In this document: one piece after another, positions 14,844-17,548 of the stretch
Layout of the letters: each line of letters begins with the position of its first letter
Position numbering within the stretch: the stretch's first letter is position 1
Notes under the pieces: generated by a model
What the model saw: only the letters and a program-made list of their open reading frames with translations
Told to the model about the DNA's origin: nothing
The model's database searches: none
Program-made: the position numbers and the translations under genes
NCBI GenBank assembly: GCA_937952245.1
Contig: CALFYS010000050.1
Span: 1 to 17,548 of the forward strand
DNA length: 17,548 nucleotides
From: an uncultured Alphaproteobacteria bacterium
GTDB taxonomy: Bacteria > Pseudomonadota > Alphaproteobacteria > Puniceispirillales > UBA1172
Reading direction: 5' to 3'

Positions 14844-15979
14844 GTTACGATAAGCCCATCCCTTTTATTGATCTGGCCAGCCAGCAAGCCCGCATTCGCG
14901 ATAAGATCGACACCGCCATGACCAATGTTCTGGATCATGGCCAATATATCATGGGCCCTGAAGTCAAACAGTTGGAACAAAACTTGGCTGAGTTCAGCCG
15001 TGTCAAACACGCGATTTCATGTTCATCGGGCACCGATGCTTTATTGCTGGCGCTGATGGCACTGGAGGTCAAACCGCGGCAAGGCGTGATTGTCCCGAGT
15101 TTTACTTTCGCCGCTTCTGCTGAAGTGATGCCCTGCTTAGGGGCGGTTCCCATTTTTGCGGAAATTGACCCTGTCACCTTTAACATTGACCCAAACCGCT
15201 TGGATGACGCGATGGATGCCGCAAAAGACGCGGGCATTGAAGTGGTGGGGATGATTTCAGTGGGGCTTTTTGGCCAGCCTTCTGATTATGATCAATTGAA
15301 ATCATACGCTGACCAGCATGGGTTATGGCTAATGGATGATGCCGCGCAATCTTATGGGGCGTCATGGCAGGGGCGTGATGTTGGCCATTTGGGCGTGATC
15401 ACCGCCACCAGCTTTTTCCCCGCCAAACCCTTGGGCTGTTACGGCGATGGCGGGGCGGTCTTCACCGAAGATGATGATCTGGCCGAAGCCATGATCTCCG
15501 CCCGTATTCATGGCATGGGGCGGGTGCGCTATACCCATGACCGGATCGGCATGACGGCACGGCTTGATTCGCTGCAAGCCGCTGTCCTGATCGAAAAATT
15601 AAAAATCTTTTCCGATGAATTGACCGCCCGTCAAAACATCGCCGATCGCTATGCCGAAGGCTTGGGTGACGCCGTCACCACCCCGAAACTTGCCCCCGGG
15701 GCAACATCATCATGGGCGCAATATGTCATCACCTTGCCCGAAGGTGTTGATCGCCAAACGGTGCAAGACCAATTGAAAGAAAACGGCGTGCCGACGGCGA
15801 TTTATTACCCCATGGGGATGCACGAACAAAAACCTTATGCCCATTATCCGGTGGCAAAAGGCGGGTTAGGTATTACCGAAGACTTGTGCCACCATGTGCT
15901 GGCCTTGCCGATGCATCCTTATTTGGAACAAGATGCCCAAGACCATATTATCGCCTGTGTTAAAAACGCGGTCGCGTAA
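14840..15979 (+). CDS. DegT/DnrJ/EryC1/StrS-family PLP aminotransferase
   Basis: This 379-residue fold-type I aminotransferase shows PFIDLASQQARIRDKI (8-23), SCSSGTDALLLAL (60-72), IVPSFTFAASAE (84-95), MDDAAQSYGA (165-174, with the PLP-binding Asp) and SFFPAKPLGCYGDGGAV (191-207), where Lys196 should form the PLP Schiff base. The closest described group by wording is WbpE/WlbC, which transaminates a UDP-3-keto-GlcNAc-uronate with glutamate; related sugar aminotransferases (FdtB, QdtB, ArnB) remain possible. It starts within the stop of the upstream oxidoreductase gene (4-nt overlap), so the two proteins are likely made together and act in sequence in surface polysaccharide or lipopolysaccharide synthesis. 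No clear terminator follows it before the tRNA. Confidence 0.88.
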   Translation: MSYDKPIPFIDLASQQARIRDKIDTAMTNVLDHGQYIMGPEVKQLEQNLAEFSRVKHAISCSSGTDALLLALMALEVKPRQGVIVPSFTFAASAEVMPCLGAVPIFAEIDPVTFNIDPNRLDDAMDAAKDAGIEVVGMISVGLFGQPSDYDQLKSYADQHGLWLMDDAAQSYGASWQGRDVGHLGVITATSFFPAKPLGCYGDGGAVFTEDDDLAEAMISARIHGMGRVRYTHDRIGMTARLDSLQAAVLIEKLKIFSDELTARQNIADRYAEGLGDAVTTPKLAPGATSSWAQYVITLPEGVDRQTVQDQLKENGVPTAIYYPMGMHEQKPYAHYPVAKGGLGITEDLCHHVLALPMHPYLEQDAQDHIIACVKNAVA

Positions 15980-16021
15980 CAGAAAGAAGAACAGGATTTC
16001 AAAAAAGGCGTGATTTTCTGC

Positions 16022-16049
16022 TTGCATCCCGCCGCAAGTTGATTATATT
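16022..16049 (+). promoter_or_regulatory. promoter of the tRNA-Gly gene
   Basis: TTGCAT (16022-16027) and TATATT (16044-16049) are 16 nt apart, and the tRNA begins 13 nt after the -10 box, a normal distance for a tRNA precursor leader. Confidence 0.5.
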
Positions 16050-16062
16050 CGCCCCATCGGAT

Positions 16063-16137
16063 GCGGGTGTAGCTCAGGGGTAGAGCATAACCTTGCCAAG
16101 GTTAGGGTCGTGAGTTCGAATCTCATCACCCGCTCCA
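16063..16137 (+). tRNA. tRNA-Gly (anticodon GCC)
   Basis: A complete cloverleaf can be drawn. The acceptor stem GCGGGTG pairs with CACCCGC (16127-16133). The D stem is GCTC/GAGC. The anticodon stem TAACC/GGTTA encloses loop TTGCCAA with anticodon GCC at 16095-16097. The T stem GTGAG/CTCAT carries the TTCGAAT loop. The discriminator T is followed by an encoded CCA (16135-16137). It reads GGC and GGT codons. Confidence 0.97.
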
Positions 16138-16144
16138 TTTAAAA

Positions 16145-16179
16145 CACCGCCGGAAGGGTTGCCTTCACGGCGGTTTTTT
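16145..16179 (+). terminator. intrinsic terminator after tRNA-Gly
   Basis: CCGCCGGAAGG (16147-16157) pairs with CCTTC-A-CGGCGG (16162-16173): eleven base pairs with one bulged A, around a GTTG loop, directly followed by six T (16174-16179). It starts 8 nt after the tRNA. Confidence 0.92.
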
Positions 16180-16293
16180 ATTAGGTGGAAACACCTCGCT
16201 TGACAGACCCTGTTGTTCAATCCCATGCTAAATTGATTGTTTTGTTTCGCCCTATTCGTAGATGCGACAACCATCATCACAAAGGATTGACCC

Positions 16294-16881
16294 ATGGCCC
16301 TGACCCCGCTCTTTGATGCTTTATGCGACATTCTTTCCCCTGAATATAATATTGAGGCCAATACCATCAAAATCTTGCAAGCGGTTGATGGCGATATTGA
16401 CCTGCCGGAACAAACCGCGCCTTTAGACCAGCCTTTTATTGATGTGATTGATGGGCCTGATGCCCATCCGGTTTGCCAATTGTTTAAGACAATCCCCTTT
16501 AACTGGACACCTCCGCAAACATCAAAAGACCCGCTTTATCAACAACACAGCACATTCAAAGCCCATGTCGAGCTGGTCGGCCCCACAGGATTGGTGCCAT
16601 CATCCGAAATCCGCTTGGGGATTTATGGCATGCGCGCCCATTCGGAATATGGGATTCGCACCCATCCCGCCGAAGAAATGTATGTCATGTTGGCGGGAAA
16701 CGCGCTGTGGAAACGTGATGACGCGCCTTATGAACGGCTTTATACCGGTGAGCGTTCTTATCACCCATCAATGATGCCCCATGCCACCAAAACAGATGCC
16801 TCTGCTTTTATGTCGATCTATATTTGGGATGGGGATCTTTCAACCGAGAAATATCAATATATCGGCCTGCCTGAAGATTGA
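16294..16881 (+). CDS. DMSP-lyase-family cupin, DddQ-like
   Basis: This 195-residue protein ends in a cupin domain. The first metal motif reads EYGIRTHPAEEMYVMLAG (118-135) and the second YHPSMMPHATKT (156-167). Aligned by eye with DddQ, Tyr119, His124, Glu128, Tyr130 and His163 occupy the positions of the metal ligands and catalytic tyrosines (Tyr120, His125, Glu129, Tyr131, His163), and the length matches DddQ. Arg122 replaces the first His of the usual HxH. DddQ cleaves dimethylsulfoniopropionate to dimethyl sulfide and acrylate; the wider family also holds cupins without proven lyase activity, so the function is tentative. AAGGA lies about 7 nt before the ATG. It follows the tRNA terminator, so it is transcribed alone, and converges on ugd with an 8-nt gap. 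Confidence 0.72.
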   Translation: MALTPLFDALCDILSPEYNIEANTIKILQAVDGDIDLPEQTAPLDQPFIDVIDGPDAHPVCQLFKTIPFNWTPPQTSKDPLYQQHSTFKAHVELVGPTGLVPSSEIRLGIYGMRAHSEYGIRTHPAEEMYVMLAGNALWKRDDAPYERLYTGERSYHPSMMPHATKTDASAFMSIYIWDGDLSTEKYQYIGLPED

Positions 16882-16889
16882 TCGCGGGT

Positions 16890-17548
16890 TTAAGCTGACC
16901 CCGCCCGCCCGATATTTTGATAGGCCAACCCTGCTTTGACGACGGCGGCTGGGTCAAAGATATTGCGCAAATCAACAATCGCATCGCCGCGCATCAATCC
17001 TTTGATGGCATCAGGGGTGAGGGCGCGGAACTCATTCCATTCCGTAATCACCACCGCGACATCAGCATCTTGCAGGCAATCGGTTGCATTGCCCATGTAT
17101 TCGATATTGGCCGGCAATAATGGTTTGGCTTGTTCCATGGCGGCCGGGTCATAGGCTTTGATCACCGCCCCTTCAGCCGCCAGCCGCGGTAAAATATCCA
17201 AGGCAGGGCTATCGCGCATATCATCGGTTTCAGGTTTAAACGCCAGCCCTAACACAGCGATGGTCTTGCCGGAAACATCACCGCCCGCGCTGGCGATCAC
17301 ACGATCCGCCATGGCGAGTTTACGTTCCGCGTTATAGCGCACCACGTCTTCCACAATGGTGACGTGACGGTTATGGTCTTCGGCGGTTTTGACCAGCGCC
17401 AAAGTATCTTTCGGAAAACATGACCCGCCATAGCCCGGGCCGGGGTGCAAAAATTTTGCCCCGATGCGTTTATCCAACCCCATGCCCTTGGCGACATCAT
17501 GAACATCAGCGCCAACCGCTTCACAAAGATCGGCCATCTGATTGATGT
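16890..17548 (-). CDS. ugd: UDP-glucose 6-dehydrogenase, C-terminal part (partial)
   Basis: The frame enters from the right edge (INQMADLCEAVGADV), so the Met codon at 17537 is internal, not the start; about 218 residues are visible, roughly half the usual protein. The catalytic-cysteine motif GPGYGGSCFPKDT is present, followed by the C-terminal UDP-binding domain (KTIAVLGLAFKPETDDMRDSPAL, TEWNEFRAL, VDLRNIFDP). The enzyme oxidises UDP-glucose to UDP-glucuronate with two NAD+. The GGSCFPKD wording fits UDP-glucose rather than UDP-GlcNAc (WbpA-type) dehydrogenases. Together with the nearby oxidoreductase-aminotransferase pair it suggests a surface-polysaccharide precursor region. It is convergent with the DddQ-like gene. 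Confidence 0.93.
   Translation of the reverse strand, partial: INQMADLCEAVGADVHDVAKGMGLDKRIGAKFLHPGPGYGGSCFPKDTLALVKTAEDHNRHVTIVEDVVRYNAERKLAMADRVIASAGGDVSGKTIAVLGLAFKPETDDMRDSPALDILPRLAAEGAVIKAYDPAAMEQAKPLLPANIEYMGNATDCLQDADVAVVITEWNEFRALTPDAIKGLMRGDAIVDLRNIFDPAAVVKAGLAYQNIGRAGSA

Noticed and set aside
16200..16233. TTGACA upstream of the DddQ-like gene as a promoter
   Set aside because: The -35 box is perfect, but no acceptable -10 box lies 16-18 nt downstream; TAAATT is too far away (22 nt or more).
16063..16293. Possible integration site at the tRNA-Gly 3' end
   Set aside because: No integrase gene and no second copy of the tRNA 3' end were seen in the window.
16074..16370. 98-codon minus-strand frame ending in GDEIRTHDPNLGKVMLYP
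   Set aside because: Its end is the antisense of tRNA-Gly and the terminator; this is a well-known spurious translation of tRNA sequence.
16884..16905. GCGGG/CCCGC hairpin between the DddQ-like gene and ugd as a terminator
   Set aside because: Only about 6 bp with a bulge and no T-tract on either strand.

Overview
The window looks like chromosomal DNA of an alphaproteobacterium of moderate base composition, probably marine. This rests on family knowledge, not a search. The ftsK-lolA-xth and dapF-mtaB blocks, the stand-alone LON-domain/Trm112/DUF971 cluster next to a redox-active CnoX-type thioredoxin, and a free-standing ProXp-ala-like editing protein are typical of Alphaproteobacteria. A DMSP-lyase-family cupin and a methylamine/hydroxyproline-type cassette fit a marine osmolyte user, possibly SAR116-like; that name is only an impression. 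No insertion sequence, phage gene or CRISPR array was seen.

Positions 1-8684, almost all minus strand: mtaB (cut by the left edge) and dapF; xth; a two-gene catabolic cassette (proline-racemase-family enzyme with a Ser/Thr active site, and a DgcA/TMADH-like flavoprotein demethylase); lolA overlapping the end of ftsK. The usual alphaproteobacterial order is ftsK-lolA-xth, so the cassette appears to have been inserted into a housekeeping block.

Positions 8685-10719: a promoter region divergent from ftsK, then a GmhB-type HAD phosphatase directly abutting a UbiH/COQ6-type FAD monooxygenase (plus strand). The phosphatase has a promoter placed so that its mRNA should be nearly or fully leaderless.

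Positions 10739-13617, minus strand: CnoX-like thioredoxin-TPR protein, LON-domain protein, Trm112-like protein and DUF971 protein, the last three with overlapping reading frames. A heat-shock-like (sigma32-type) promoter candidate precedes the thioredoxin gene, and a ProXp-ala/YbaK-type trans-editing gene lies upstream.

Positions 13854-16137, plus strand: a translationally coupled Gfo/Idh/MocA oxidoreductase and DegT-type aminotransferase (nucleotide-sugar amination), then tRNA-Gly(GCC) with its own promoter and a strong intrinsic terminator. Positions 16294-16881 hold the DddQ-like cupin, convergent with the C-terminal half of UDP-glucose 6-dehydrogenase, which runs off the right edge.

Across the whole window the palindrome TGATCA occurs about 47 times by hand count, roughly ten times chance expectation. 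This is the most unusual sequence-level signal seen. There is no gene-free stretch longer than 300 bases; the largest gaps (8634-8871 and 13618-13853, both between divergent genes) are described below.
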